Numbered from the stretch's first letter, positions 46,921 to 57,336 are shown. The stretch: DNA of 64,000 nt from Sva-07 sp963715825 (GCA_963715825.1 CAVQSI010000041.1:372001-436000); one strand, 5' to 3'. Program-made: numbers and translations. The notes: a model not told the origin generated them from the sequence alone.

Positions 46921-46935
46921 GATGCGATGCGTCCG

Positions 46936-47499
<564 letters not shown>

Positions 47500-47530
47500 G
47501 GTCGAGTCCTTGTGCTGTCAGTTCGGGCGT

Positions 47531-48643
47531 TCAGCCCGGGAATGGTCGCGGCACCGTGTGCGTGAGTGGCCGTGAGCCGGTTTCGGTGACGACGAGGAGG
47601 TCCTCGATCCGGAATCCACCGAAGCCGACACGATAGAGGCCCGGTTCGACGGTCACCACGTTCCCGGCGTGCAACTCCTCCTCGGAGCTCTGGTTGTGGA
47701 ATGGCGGTTCGTGGATCTCGAGGCCGACACCGTGCCCGGTGCCGTGGAGGTACCAGTCGCCGAAGCCGGCCTCGGCGAACAGATCGCGGCAGGCGCTGTC
47801 GACGTCGCGGACCGGCACCCGCGGTGCGAGCGCCTCGATCCCGGCGCGCTGGGCGGCTTCGACGAGGGCATAGATCTCGCGTTGCTGCTCGGTCGGCTCG
47901 CCGATGACGTACGAGCGGGTCATGTCGGAGTGGTAGCCGTCGACGAGCGCTCCCACGTCGATGATCACGGTGTCGCCCTCGATGATCGTGCGCCGGGCGG
48001 CCTCGTGGTGGGGACGGGCAGCATGATCGGGCCCGCTGGCCACGATCGTCGCGTAGCTGCGGTCGTCGGCACCGTGGAGTCGCATCCGGTACTCGAGTTC
48101 GTTGCGGACGTCGGCCTCGGTGACCGGGCTGTCCACCGTGGCGAAGAGCATCGGTTCGACCTCGACGAGGGCGGCATCGGCAGCCTCGGCGGCGGCGCTC
48201 ATCCGCTGGATCTCGGCGTCGTCCTTGATCGTGCGCTGGAGCATGACCAAGGACTCCATCGGCTCGAGGTTCACGTCCGTGGCCAGCCGCCGGAACTCCG
48301 TGTAGCTCGTGGTCGATGCGTCGAGACCGACGGAGCGTGCCGGGTCGAGTACCGCGATCAGCCGCTCGTGCAGCGCGGCGCGCGCCGTCTCGGCGTAGAC
48401 GGTCGCGCCGGCCGCCGCCGTCTCGGCGCGGGCTCGTTCGCCGTAGCGGCCATCGGTGCCGAGGATCAGCTCGTCGGCGGTCACCACCGCCCAGCCGTTC
48501 GAGCCCGTGAATCCGGTGAGCCACCGCACATCGACCAGGTCGGTGAACAACAGCGCCTCGCACCCGTTGCCGAGCCCGCGCCCCAGCACCTGCTGCAGCA
48601 TCAGGACCCGCCGGGCGTGGTCGATCGGTGCGAACTCAGCCAT
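47531..48643 (-). CDS. Xaa-Pro aminopeptidase (M24)
   Basis: 370 aa. An N-terminal creatinase-like domain (LTGFTGSNGWAVVTADELIL) precedes the pita-bread metallopeptidase with metal ligands Asp in VIIDVGALVDGYHSDMTRS, His in HGTGHGVGLEIHE and Glu in VTVEPGLY and FRIEDLL. The gene sits between aroB and efp as pepQ does in mycobacteria. ATG 48643 lies 8 bp inside aroB. Confidence 0.95.
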   Translation of the reverse strand: MAEFAPIDHARRVLMLQQVLGRGLGNGCEALLFTDLVDVRWLTGFTGSNGWAVVTADELILGTDGRYGERARAETAAAGATVYAETARAALHERLIAVLDPARSVGLDASTTSYTEFRRLATDVNLEPMESLVMLQRTIKDDAEIQRMSAAAEAADAALVEVEPMLFATVDSPVTEADVRNELEYRMRLHGADDRSYATIVASGPDHAARPHHEAARRTIIEGDTVIIDVGALVDGYHSDMTRSYVIGEPTEQQREIYALVEAAQRAGIEALAPRVPVRDVDSACRDLFAEAGFGDWYLHGTGHGVGLEIHEPPFHNQSSEEELHAGNVVTVEPGLYRVGFGGFRIEDLLVVTETGSRPLTHTVPRPFPG

Positions 48644-49655
48644 CACGAGCAACGAACCGCTCGAGGGTGGATCGGACGGCCGATTCGGGGACGCCCTCGA
48701 CGACCTCGACGCCGTCGGGGCCGTCGAGGACGAACGTCAGCCCGTCGAGCGCCTTCTTGTCACGCGCCATCAGCGCGAGCAGCTCGTCGACGTCGAGACG
48801 CTCGGGCGGCGTGATCCGCAACCCGTACTCGCCCGCCACGATGCGACGGTGCTCGTCGACACGAGGTTCGTCGATCCGACCCAGCTCCGCTGCCAGCTCG
48901 GCGGCGAAGATCAGCCCGATCGCCACTGCCTCGCCGTGGGCCAGGTCGTGGTCGGTGGCGATCTCGAGCGCGTGGGCCAGTGTGTGGCCGTAGTTGAGCA
49001 GGGCCCGCCGGCCGCCCTCACGCTCGTCCGACGCAACCACCTCGGCCTTGATCTCGACACAGCGGGCGATGCGCTCGTCGAGCGGCATCGCCAGCAGGTC
49101 GTCGCCGGTGAGGAAGTGGTACTTCGACATCTCGCCAAGCCCGCAGCGCGTCTCACGCTCCGGCAGCGAGGCGAGCGCGTCGATGTCGCAGATCACACCG
49201 GAGGGCTGCCAGAACGCACCGACGAGGTTCTTGCCCTCGGGCAGGTTGACCCCGGTCTTGCCGCCGATCGCGGCATCGACCATGCCGAGCAGCGTGGTCG
49301 ACACGTGTACCACTGGCGTGCCCCGATGCCACGAGGCAGCGGCGAACCCGGCGACGTCGGTGACCATCCCACCGCCGACACCCACCACGACGTCGCGTCG
49401 GGTGAGCCCTTGGCGGGCGAATCCTCGCACGAGGGTTTCGACCGTGGCGAGCGACTTGGCCGCCTCGCCGTCGCCGATGACATACGTCTCGACGTCGTGG
49501 TCCGGCAGCGAGACGGTCAGCGGAATGCCCGCCTGGGTGACCACGGCGACACGACGCGCCGACGTCGGCAGCAGCCCCGCGAGCTCGGTGACGGCCCCCG
49601 CACCGACCACGACGTCGTAGGAGCGGTCGGCCAGCGGCACGTTCACGCGCAGCAT
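48636..49655 (-). CDS. aroB: 3-dehydroquinate synthase
   Basis: Second step of the shikimate pathway. 339 aa. GVGGGMVTDVAGFAAASWHR (NAD loop), TTLLGMVDAAIGGKTGVN and the zinc ligands in LGEMSKYHFL, NYGHTLAHALE and HGEAVAIGLI are all present. ATG 49655 overlaps aroK by 13 bp. aroQ, next in many actinobacterial operons, is missing before pepP. Confidence 0.97.
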   Translation of the reverse strand: MLRVNVPLADRSYDVVVGAGAVTELAGLLPTSARRVAVVTQAGIPLTVSLPDHDVETYVIGDGEAAKSLATVETLVRGFARQGLTRRDVVVGVGGGMVTDVAGFAAASWHRGTPVVHVSTTLLGMVDAAIGGKTGVNLPEGKNLVGAFWQPSGVICDIDALASLPERETRCGLGEMSKYHFLTGDDLLAMPLDERIARCVEIKAEVVASDEREGGRRALLNYGHTLAHALEIATDHDLAHGEAVAIGLIFAAELAAELGRIDEPRVDEHRRIVAGEYGLRITPPERLDVDELLALMARDKKALDGLTFVLDGPDGVEVVEGVPESAVRSTLERFVARDG

Positions 49656-50149
49656 CGCAGCACCGCCTTCGCGACCTCGTTGGGCGAGCGGTGGTCGACG
49701 GAGACGACGGCGTCGGCGACCTCCTGGTACAGCGGTTCTCGGACCTCGTACAGCGCTCGCAGCACGGTCTCGGGATCGTCGTCGAGCAGCGGACGATGCG
49801 CGCCGTTTCGAACCCGGTCGACGAGGACGTCGACGTCGGCCAGCAGCCACACCACATGGGCGTCGGCGCTGCTGAGTGCCGCGCGGTTGACCTCGCTGAG
49901 CACCACGCCGCCGGCTGCGGCGATCACCGATGCCTCCGGTTCGGCGAGCGCGTCGAGCAACGTCTCGGTTTCGAGCGCTCGGAACGCCGACTCGCCGTCG
50001 GTCGACCAGATCTCGCGGACGGTGCGTCCGGTGCGGGACTCGATCATCTCGTCGGAATCGAACAGCGGGCGATCGAGTTCCGCGGCGACCATTCGGCCCA
50101 CCGTCGACTTGCCCACGCCCATCATGCCGACGAGCACGAGGTGCGTCAC
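49643..50149 (-). CDS. aroK: Shikimate kinase
   Basis: 168 aa. Walker A is VGMMGVGKSTVGRMVA. SDEMIESRTGRTV binds shikimate, GESAFRALETETL is the conserved region after it, and RPLLDDDPE marks the lid. GTG 50149 overlaps the aroC stop (GTGA). Confidence 0.97.
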   Translation of the reverse strand: MTHLVLVGMMGVGKSTVGRMVAAELDRPLFDSDEMIESRTGRTVREIWSTDGESAFRALETETLLDALAEPEASVIAAAGGVVLSEVNRAALSSADAHVVWLLADVDVLVDRVRNGAHRPLLDDDPETVLRALYEVREPLYQEVADAVVSVDHRSPNEVAKAVLRCCA

Positions 50150-51312
50150 GGCAACGTGGCCGCAAACGCCTCGGCGTTGCGGACGAACTCGTCGAGGGAG
50201 TCGCCGCCGAACTTGCGTTGTGCCTCGGCGGCGAGCACGAGCGCCACCATCGTCTCGGCGACCACGCCCATCGCAGGGACCGCGGTGACGTCGGTGCGCT
50301 CCTTGAACGACACCGTCGACTCCTTGGTGGCGGTGTCGACGGTTTCCAGCGTCGGCACGTTGAGGGTGGCCAACGGCTTCATCGCCGCACGGACCACGAG
50401 CAGCTCGCCGGTGGAGATCCCGCCCTCGGTGCCACCCGCGAGGGTGCTGCCCCGGCGGTACTCGCCTGCGTCGGCGTCCCACGAGATCGGGTCGTGGGCG
50501 ACGCTGCCGCGTCGACCGGCGACCTCGAACCCGTCGCCGATCTCGACGCCCTTGACCGCCTGGATGCTCATGATCGCCTGCGCCAGCAGCGAGTCGAGCT
50601 TGCGGTCCCAGTGGACGTGGCTGCCGAGCCCGACCGGCACACCGAATCCGAGCACCTCGATGACGCCGCCGAGCGAGTCGCCGTCCTTGGCCGCGGCCTT
50701 GATCTCGGCGATCATCGCCTCGCTCGCATCGAGGTCGAAACAGCGCACCTGGTTGTCGTCGACCCGATCGAGCTGGTCGGGTGTCGGGCGAACGGCGCCG
50801 GCCGGTACCCGGGCGGCACCCATCTGGATCACGTGGGAGATGATCTCGACGCCGATGTACGACAGCAGGGCCTTGGCGACTGCTCCCGCTGCAACGCGGG
50901 CGGCGGTCTCGCGGGCACTCGCCCGTTCGAGGACGTCGCGGGCGTCGGTGAAGCCGTACTTCTGCATGCCGGCAAGGTCGGCATGGCCGGGGCGCACCTG
51001 GGTGAGCGGCGTCTTCGTGGCGCCGGGTGCAGGGCTCATCTCCTCGTGCCACTTGTCGCTGCGGAACCACTCGCTGTTCTTGATCTCGATGGCGATCGGC
51101 GAGCCGAGCGTGCGGCCGTGGCGCACCCCGCCGATCAGCGTGAGCTCGTCCTGTTCGAAGCGTTGGCGCGGACCGCGTCCGTAGCCGAGCCGCCGTCGCC
51201 CCATCTCGGCCTGGATCTGCTCGACCGTGATCGGAAGGCCGGCCGGGAGGCCCTCCATCACGACGACCAGCGCCTGGCCGTGGGATTCGCCCGCCGTGAG
51301 ATACCGCAACAT
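50146..51312 (-). CDS. aroC: Chorismate synthase
   Basis: FMN-dependent last step to chorismate. 388 aa. MLRYLTAGESHGQALVVVMEG, RPGHADLAGMQKYGFTD, RASARETAARVAAGAVAK and the FMN-binding ISTGELLVVRAAMKP are present. Starts 10 bp after the aroE stop. Confidence 0.98.
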   Translation of the reverse strand: MLRYLTAGESHGQALVVVMEGLPAGLPITVEQIQAEMGRRRLGYGRGPRQRFEQDELTLIGGVRHGRTLGSPIAIEIKNSEWFRSDKWHEEMSPAPGATKTPLTQVRPGHADLAGMQKYGFTDARDVLERASARETAARVAAGAVAKALLSYIGVEIISHVIQMGAARVPAGAVRPTPDQLDRVDDNQVRCFDLDASEAMIAEIKAAAKDGDSLGGVIEVLGFGVPVGLGSHVHWDRKLDSLLAQAIMSIQAVKGVEIGDGFEVAGRRGSVAHDPISWDADAGEYRRGSTLAGGTEGGISTGELLVVRAAMKPLATLNVPTLETVDTATKESTVSFKERTDVTAVPAMGVVAETMVALVLAAEAQRKFGGDSLDEFVRNAEAFAATLP

Positions 51313-51322
51313 CGAGCCGAGG

Positions 51323-52157
51323 CTATCGGTCCCGCAGGGCTGCCTCGGCGGCCCGGCGCATCACACCGACGTCGGGTGGCCGTCCGAGCCACGCCACCTG
51401 TTGCAGCGCAGCCTGGTGGATCAGCATGCCGAGACCGTCGACCGTCCGAGCGCCGACCTGCGCAGCGGCGTCGAGCCATGCGGTCCGCAACGGGTGGTAG
51501 ACGAGGTCGACGACGATCTGCGTCGGCCGCAACCGCTCGGGCGGGCACGGCAGGTCGGCTGCGGAGGCCTCAGCCGGTACGACGCCCATGCCGATGCTCG
51601 ATGCGTTCACCACGAGGTCGGCGGCCTCGATGTCGTCGACGACCCCGACGGCGGCGATCGGTACGAGTTCACTCGCCGACTCCGCCGAGGCAGCGGTCCG
51701 GTTGATCACCCGGATCGAGTCGGCGCCGGCACGTCCGAGCGCATCGATCACCGACCGGGCAGCGCCGCCCGCCCCGATGACAGCGACGCGCACACCTGCG
51801 ACGTCGATGCCGTCGTCGGCGAGGGACGCGACGAATCCAGCCCCATCGGTGCTCGAACCGACGAGGTCGTCGCCGTCCCAGCTCACCGTGTTGACCGACC
51901 GCAGCGCGGCCGCGGCCGGATCGAGCCGATCGACCGCCTCGGCGACATCGTGCTTGTGCGGCATCGTGACCGACAACCCGGCGAGTCCCGAGCACGCGCA
52001 TGGCCGCCACGGCGTCGGCGCCGCGCCCCGCAGCCACGTCGAACGCTGCGTAGGTCCAGTGGTCACCTGCCGCGTCGAACGCCGCCTGGTGGATGACCGG
52101 CGACAAGCTGTGTGCGACCGGCGTGCCGATCAGCGCCGCCACCCGGCGCTGGGTCAC
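51323..52157 (-). pseudogene. aroE: Shikimate dehydrogenase, one frameshift
   Basis: NADPH-dependent 3-dehydroshikimate reductase. From GTG 52157 (GTGA overlap with mltG) the frame reads VTQRRVAALIGTPVAHSLSP, with the shikimate-binding SxS, to AAMRVLG; after one extra base near 51990 it continues LAGLSVTMPHKHDVAEAVD with the catalytic lysine. AVIGAGGAARSVIDALG is the NADP loop. About 278 codons in total. The break is one base and the gene is essential for aromatic amino acids, so an error is likely. Confidence 0.9.
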
Positions 52158-53392
52158 AGCAGCCCGGCCTGGCGCGCCAGCTCGACGTTGCGTTCGTGCT
52201 GCCAGTCCGCCGATGCGAACACGTGGCGGCCGTCTTCGTCGGCGATCACGTAGTAGAGGTAGGCGCACTCGGTCGGATTGGCGAGCTCGGCACAGATCGG
52301 GTCGCCTGCTGGCGGGTTCGGCGCCGGGTTCAGCGCCGCCTGGATCGAGGCGCGGCCCGGGTTGGCGATCGGCGTCGGCGGCAGACCGAAGCGGGTGTAG
52401 GTGTTGTACGGCCCGTCGATCTGACGCAGTTCGCGGAACGGCAGGCTCGGGTCGAGTCCGGCCTGGTCGGCTCCGTACAGCACCGTGGCGTCGATCTGGA
52501 GCCGGATCGGGTTCTCCGGGTCGAGCGCGCTCAGGCCCAGACGGTTGTAGATGACCCTGGCGATCTTCGCTCGGTCCTCGGGCACCTTGGCCTCGCGTTC
52601 GATCATCGACGCGATGATCAACGCCTCGTACGGCGTGACGCCGTTGGCGCGGGCCCGGTTGACGATGTCCTCCTGGTCGCCGACGCGTTCCATCAGGGCG
52701 ATCATCCGCTCGATCACCTGGCCTTCGCTCTCGGCGTTGGACACCTGGTAGGTGTCGGGGAACAGCATCCCCTCGAGCGACGTGACCCCGACCGGCTGGA
52801 ACGACGAGCGGATCGTGCCGTCGGTGGCCGCCTCCATGAACCCATCGGCGGTCAGCCTCGGCACCGACGTGTCGAGCCGCTCCGCCATCCGATCGAGCGT
52901 GAATCCTTCGGGGAAGGTCACCTTGGTGTAGGTCTGACCAGGCGGCGTGCGCAGCCGTCCGAGCACGTTGCCCATGTGGTCGTTCGGTCGCAACTCGTAG
53001 TAGCCCGGGGTGAGTTCGAGGCCGCCCTCGCGCTCGACGTACCACTCGAAGATCTCCGGATCGGAGATGAGACCGTCGTCGGCGAGTCGTTGGGCCACCG
53101 TCTCGATGTCGTCGGTTTCGTTCACCGTGAAGCTCTGCACGTCGCCGGCGGCACCCTCGGGGTTGATCTTGCCGAGATACCACCAGCCGACTCCACCCGC
53201 CACGAGGATCGCCACGATGGCGGCGGCCATCGACGCCCACACGACCCACTTGACGACGCGCCGGTCGGTGCGCAGCCGTTCGACCGAACCGGTCTGATCG
53301 GTGGCATCCCACGGGTCGGTCGGCCAGTCGACGGCCGGGCGCGAGTCGGGATCGACCTGCGCCTCGGGCAGCAACGGATCGAGCTGCGTCAT
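52154..53392 (-). CDS. mltG: Endolytic murein transglycosylase MltG
   Basis: Cuts nascent peptidoglycan and sets glycan length. 412 aa. A cytoplasmic start of about 60 residues leads to one membrane helix (VKWVVWASMAAAIVAILVAG), then a LysM-like domain (VNETDDIETVAQRLADDGLI) and the YceG catalytic domain with Glu in IASMIEREAKVPED and YNTYTRFGLPPTPIANPG. ATG overlaps the ruvX stop (ATGA). Confidence 0.96.
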   Translation of the reverse strand: MTQLDPLLPEAQVDPDSRPAVDWPTDPWDATDQTGSVERLRTDRRVVKWVVWASMAAAIVAILVAGGVGWWYLGKINPEGAAGDVQSFTVNETDDIETVAQRLADDGLISDPEIFEWYVEREGGLELTPGYYELRPNDHMGNVLGRLRTPPGQTYTKVTFPEGFTLDRMAERLDTSVPRLTADGFMEAATDGTIRSSFQPVGVTSLEGMLFPDTYQVSNAESEGQVIERMIALMERVGDQEDIVNRARANGVTPYEALIIASMIEREAKVPEDRAKIARVIYNRLGLSALDPENPIRLQIDATVLYGADQAGLDPSLPFRELRQIDGPYNTYTRFGLPPTPIANPGRASIQAALNPAPNPPAGDPICAELANPTECAYLYYVIADEDGRHVFASADWQHERNVELARQAGLL

Positions 53393-53859
53393 GCGCTGCC
53401 GCCGGTCGCAACCTCGCGCCGCCATGTTTCGGCGCGGTGATCGAGCCAGGCCTGCAGCATCACCGCGGCGGCGACCTTGTCGACCACCTTGCGGCGCTGC
53501 TTGGCATCGAGGCCGGCTTCGAGCATGCCGCGTTCGGCCGTCACCGTGGTGAAGCGCTCGTCGTACATCGAAACCGGCACCCCGACAACGCTAGCCAGCT
53601 GTCGGGCCTCCGTCTCGGCAGTCCGTGCAGCGGGCCCCGTCGAGCCATCGAGCGAGAGCGGCAGGCCGACCACGACCAGTTCGGCCTCCTCGTCACGGAC
53701 GAGCTTCGCGATCGCGGCGTGGTCGTGACGTCGCGACGACGATCGATGCACCGTGGTGAGCGCCGAGGCGACCGTGCCGGAGATGTCACTGACCGCGATA
53801 CCGATGCGCTTCGAGCCGAGATCGATCCCCAACGCCCGAACGCCCGGCGGACGACTCAC
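53389..53859 (-). CDS. ruvX: Holliday junction resolvase-like YqgF/RuvX
   Basis: 156 aa. RNase-H-fold protein: RALGIDLGSKRIGIAVSDI, VVVGLPLSLDGSTGPAA and the acidic MYDERFTTVTAER. Proposed roles are pre-16S rRNA 5' processing and recombination. GTG 53859 overlaps the alaS stop; alaS-ruvX-mltG-aroE order is the actinobacterial one. Confidence 0.94.
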   Translation of the reverse strand: MSRPPGVRALGIDLGSKRIGIAVSDISGTVASALTTVHRSSSRRHDHAAIAKLVRDEEAELVVVGLPLSLDGSTGPAARTAETEARQLASVVGVPVSMYDERFTTVTAERGMLEAGLDAKQRRKVVDKVAAAVMLQAWLDHRAETWRREVATGGSA

Positions 53860-56498
53860 GAGCTTGCGGCGACCAAATCGGCAGCAGCGCGTGCGGCGTG
53901 CTCGAGTGCGGCAGGGATTCCGGTGACGTCCTTGCCGCCAGCGGTTGCGATGTCGCCCTTGCCGCCACCCCCGCCGCCGACCGCCTTGGCAGCGTCCTTC
54001 AGCAGCTCCGAGGCGGTCCAGCCGCTGTCGGACGCGACCGCAGCGACGAGGCCGACGCCGCCGCTGGTCGTCTCGCCGATCAGGACCACCAGGCGCATGC
54101 CCGCGTGTTGCCTGACGGCGATGGCGAGCTCTCGAAGCTCGCCGGGGTTGAGACCGTCGATCTGGGTGACGAGCACGCCGTCGTGGGCGAGCGCTGCCAG
54201 TTCGCCGGCGCGACCCATCGCCAACTGGGCGCGCAGCGCCTTGATCTCGTCCTGCAGCGCCTTGGCCTCGTCGAGCTTGCGTTGCACGCCGGCCAGCAGC
54301 TCGTCGGTCGACGAGCCGACGAGGCGTGCAGCGTCGGCGATGAGTTGCTCGTCGCGCTGCAGCAGCGCCACGCTGGCGTCGCCGGTGACGGCCTCGATGC
54401 GGCGCAGGTTGGAACCGATCGACGATTCGCTGACGACCTTGATCGTGCCGATGTCGCCGGTGGCGCGCACGTGGGTGCCACCGCACAGCTCGATCGAGGA
54501 TCCTGCTTCGAGCACGCGCACGATGTCGCCGTACTTGTCGCCGAAGAAGGCGATGGCGCCCAGCGCCTCGGCTTCGTCCTTGGTGGTCTCGAAGATCCGC
54601 GTCGGGGTGTTGGCGAGGGTCTCGCCGTTCGCCAGTCGCTCGATCTCGGCGATCTGGTCGTCGGTGACGGCTTCGTAGTGACTGAAGTCGAAGCGGAGCC
54701 GGTCGGGGCCGACCATCGAGCCGGCCTGCTTGACGTGGTCGCCGAGCACCTGGCGCAGCGCGTGGTGCAGCAGGTGGGTGGCGGTGTGGTTGCGGCGGAT
54801 GGCGGCTCGGCGTTCGCCGTCGATGGTCGCGGTCGCCCGCTGGCCGGCGGTGATCGAACCGGAGGTGATGCGGGCGCGGTGGCCACGGAGGTTCGGCAGC
54901 GCAAACGTGGTGTCGAGCACCTCGGCGGTGCCCGTGTCGGTCACGATCGTGCCGGTGTCGCCGATCTGCCCGCCGGACTCGGCGTAGAACGGTGTGCGGT
55001 CGACGAACACGTCGACCAGTCCAGTCTCGTCGTCGTCGGTCTCGACCGGCACGACGGCGAGGACCCGGCTCTCGGCGGTGTCGTCGGCGTAGCCGACGAA
55101 CTCGGTCACGCCGAACTGTTCGACGACGTCGCGGTAGGCGTCGAGGTCGACCCCGTCGCCGGCGCCCTTCTGGGCGGCCTTGGCGCGCTCGCGCTGAGCG
55201 GACATCTCGGTGGTGAACCCGGCCAGGTCGACGGCGACGTCGCGTTCGGCGGCGATCTCCTGGGTGAGCTCGAGCGGGAAGCCGTAGGTGTCGTGCAACA
55301 GGAATGCGGTCGAGCCGGACAGCTCGGTGGTGTCGTCGTCGAGTTCGCCGTCGAGGATGCCGAGGCCGTGCTTGAGCGTCTGGCGGAACCGCTCCTCCTC
55401 CTTGGTCATCACGCTGACGACGAAGTCGCGGTTCTTCACGATGTCGGGGTACGCCGTGCCCATCACATCGATGGCGACCTCGGTGAGACGCGGCATCACG
55501 AGCGACTCGGTGCCGAGCAGGTAGGCGTACCGCACCGCCCGGCGGATGATGCGGCGCAGCACGTAGCCGCGAGCTTCGTTCGACGGGAAGACGCCGTCGT
55601 TGACGAGCATCGCGCCGGATCGGGCGTGTTCGGCGAGCACCCGCATGGCGAAGCTGTCGCGGTCGTCGTAGTCGCCGACGCGGTACGACCGACCGGTGAT
55701 CGAGCAGGCCTCGTCGATCATCGGCTGCATCAGGTCGGTCTCCCAGACCGAGTCGACGCCCTGGACGAGGGCGAGGATGCGTTCGAGGCCGGCGCCGGTG
55801 TCGATCGACGGCTTCGGCAGCGGCGTACGGCTTCCGTCGGGGGCCTGGTCGAACTGCATGAACACGAGGTTCCAGAACTCCATGAACCGGTCGCCGGCGG
55901 GGTCACCGAGCGGGCCGCCGTCGGGGCCGAAGGCCGGACCACGGTCGATGTGGATCTCGCTGCACGGCCCGCACGGGCCGGTGTCGCCCGCCTGCCAGAA
56001 GTTGTCCTTGTCACCGAGGCGCTGGATGCGGTCCATCGGGACACCGACGATCTCGTGCCAGATCGCTTCGGCCTCGTCGTCGGACTCGTGGACGGTGATC
56101 CAGAGACGGTCGCCGTCGAAGCCCCAGCCGCCGTTGGCCGGATCGCCCGTGACGAGATCCCAGCTCCACGGGATGGCGGACTCCTTGAAGTAGTCGCCGA
56201 AGCTGAAGTTGCCGAGCATCTCGAAGAACACCAGATGTCGTTTGGTGCGTCCGACGTCGTCGAGGTCGTTGTGCTTGCCGCCCGCGCGGGCGCACTTCTG
56301 CGAGCTGACGGCGCGCAGGTACGGCGGCTGCTCGTCGCCGACGAAGTAGGGCTTGAAGGGCAACATGCCGGCGACGTTGAACAACACGGTCGGGTCGTGC
56401 GGGATGAGACTGGCCGACGGCACGACCGTGTGGTCCTTCGCAGCGAAGAAGTCGCGGAAGGAGTCGCGCAGTTGGTCGGCGTTCATCGAGACGGTCAT
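53856..56498 (-). CDS. alaS: Alanyl-tRNA synthetase
   Basis: 880 aa. The class II aminoacylation domain starts LRDSFRDFFAAKDHTVVPSA. The editing domain holds zinc ligands in NHTATHLLHHAL and CGGTHVRATGDI, and the C-Ala domain closes it. ATG 56498 is preferred (TAGGCT 10 nt upstream); ATG 56486 (MNADQL) is four codons further in and equally possible. Confidence 0.97.
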   Translation of the reverse strand: MTVSMNADQLRDSFRDFFAAKDHTVVPSASLIPHDPTVLFNVAGMLPFKPYFVGDEQPPYLRAVSSQKCARAGGKHNDLDDVGRTKRHLVFFEMLGNFSFGDYFKESAIPWSWDLVTGDPANGGWGFDGDRLWITVHESDDEAEAIWHEIVGVPMDRIQRLGDKDNFWQAGDTGPCGPCSEIHIDRGPAFGPDGGPLGDPAGDRFMEFWNLVFMQFDQAPDGSRTPLPKPSIDTGAGLERILALVQGVDSVWETDLMQPMIDEACSITGRSYRVGDYDDRDSFAMRVLAEHARSGAMLVNDGVFPSNEARGYVLRRIIRRAVRYAYLLGTESLVMPRLTEVAIDVMGTAYPDIVKNRDFVVSVMTKEEERFRQTLKHGLGILDGELDDDTTELSGSTAFLLHDTYGFPLELTQEIAAERDVAVDLAGFTTEMSAQRERAKAAQKGAGDGVDLDAYRDVVEQFGVTEFVGYADDTAESRVLAVVPVETDDDETGLVDVFVDRTPFYAESGGQIGDTGTIVTDTGTAEVLDTTFALPNLRGHRARITSGSITAGQRATATIDGERRAAIRRNHTATHLLHHALRQVLGDHVKQAGSMVGPDRLRFDFSHYEAVTDDQIAEIERLANGETLANTPTRIFETTKDEAEALGAIAFFGDKYGDIVRVLEAGSSIELCGGTHVRATGDIGTIKVVSESSIGSNLRRIEAVTGDASVALLQRDEQLIADAARLVGSSTDELLAGVQRKLDEAKALQDEIKALRAQLAMGRAGELAALAHDGVLVTQIDGLNPGELRELAIAVRQHAGMRLVVLIGETTSGGVGLVAAVASDSGWTASELLKDAAKAVGGGGGGKGDIATAGGKDVTGIPAALEHAARAAADLVAASS

Positions 56499-56524
56499 AT
56501 CCCGGGCGAGCCTATCGAGGCAGG

Positions 56525-56530
56525 TAGCTT
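56525..56530 (+). promoter_or_regulatory. -10-like box TAGCTT of the rightward gene at 56539
   Basis: TAGCTT ends 8 nt before GTG 56539. The divergent alaS box TAGGCT (56509-56514, minus strand) is 10 bp away, so the two promoters overlap back to back. Confidence 0.4.
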
Positions 56531-56538
56531 GCTCGACC

Positions 56539-57297
56539 GTGAGTACTGCGCCGCTGCCAGCCCCTGAGGACCTGCACGAGTGGATCAGTTTCGAGGACCC
56601 CGACGAGCACCGCACGTGGGTGTTCGACGCGACGTATCTGCGTTCGAACTACATGTGCATCTACGGCTGTGGCTGCAAGGGCATACTCGAAGAACCGGCT
56701 CCCGACCTGAAGATCGGCTGTTGCAGCCATGGCGCGCACTTCGCCGACGCCGACGACGTGAAGAACCTGCAACGCCACGCCGAGCGGCTCACCCCCGACC
56801 AGTGGCAGTTCCACAAGAAGGGCCACGGCAAGAAGGGATACCTCGCCGACGGCGAACCGGAGGACGACGGCACGGTGCCGACGCTCACCCGGCTGGTCGA
56901 CGACGCCTGCATCTTCTTGAACCGGATCGGCTTCGAGGGCGGGGTCGGATGCGCGTTGCACATCGCAGCGCTCGAGGCAGGCGAGCGACCGATGGACTGG
57001 AAACCCTCGGTGTGCTGGCAGGTCCCGCTCCGCCTCGAGCACTCCACCGACGAGTCAGGACACGTCACCTCGCGGCTGCGCGAGTGGAAGCGACGGGACT
57101 GGGGAGAGGGTGGCGCCGACTTCGGGTGGTGGTGCACCGAGGAGCCTGACGCGTTCGTGGGGAGCGAGCCGCTCTACAAGTCGGCCAAGGACGACATCGT
57201 CGAGCTGGTCGGCGCGCACATCTACGACCTGATGGCCGCACAGTTGGAACGCCCGAACTGGGTTCCACTCCCCCACCCGGCGGTCCGCCGCCGGTGA
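56539..57297 (+). CDS. Conserved Cys-rich protein of unknown function
   Basis: 252 aa from GTG 56539. I do not recognise a named family. Cys-containing clusters MCIYGCGCKGIL and IGCCSHGAHF near residues 40-75 could bind zinc or an iron-sulfur cluster. A second block reads DDACIFLNRIGFEGGVGCAL followed by CWQVPLRLEH, and DFGWWCTEEPDAF near the end. The clustered cysteines suggest metal binding (inference). Divergent from alaS. Confidence 0.85.
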   Translation: MSTAPLPAPEDLHEWISFEDPDEHRTWVFDATYLRSNYMCIYGCGCKGILEEPAPDLKIGCCSHGAHFADADDVKNLQRHAERLTPDQWQFHKKGHGKKGYLADGEPEDDGTVPTLTRLVDDACIFLNRIGFEGGVGCALHIAALEAGERPMDWKPSVCWQVPLRLEHSTDESGHVTSRLREWKRRDWGEGGADFGWWCTEEPDAFVGSEPLYKSAKDDIVELVGAHIYDLMAAQLERPNWVPLPHPAVRRR

Positions 57298-57307
57298 TTG
57301 CACCAGC

Positions 57308-57332
57308 GACGCCGGTGGCTGGCACCGGCGTC
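57308..57332. terminator. Bidirectional hairpin terminator
   Basis: GACGCCGGTG (57308-57317) pairs perfectly with CACCGGCGTC (57323-57332), 5-nt loop, between convergent stops at 57297 and 57337. Eighteen bases are shared with the hairpin after rplT (16874-16903). Confidence 0.65.
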
Positions 57333-57336
57333 ACCG

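Noticed and set aside
53898..56567. Rightward ORF of about 889 codons
   Set aside because: Exact antisense of alaS with no recognisable motifs; a GC-skew shadow frame.
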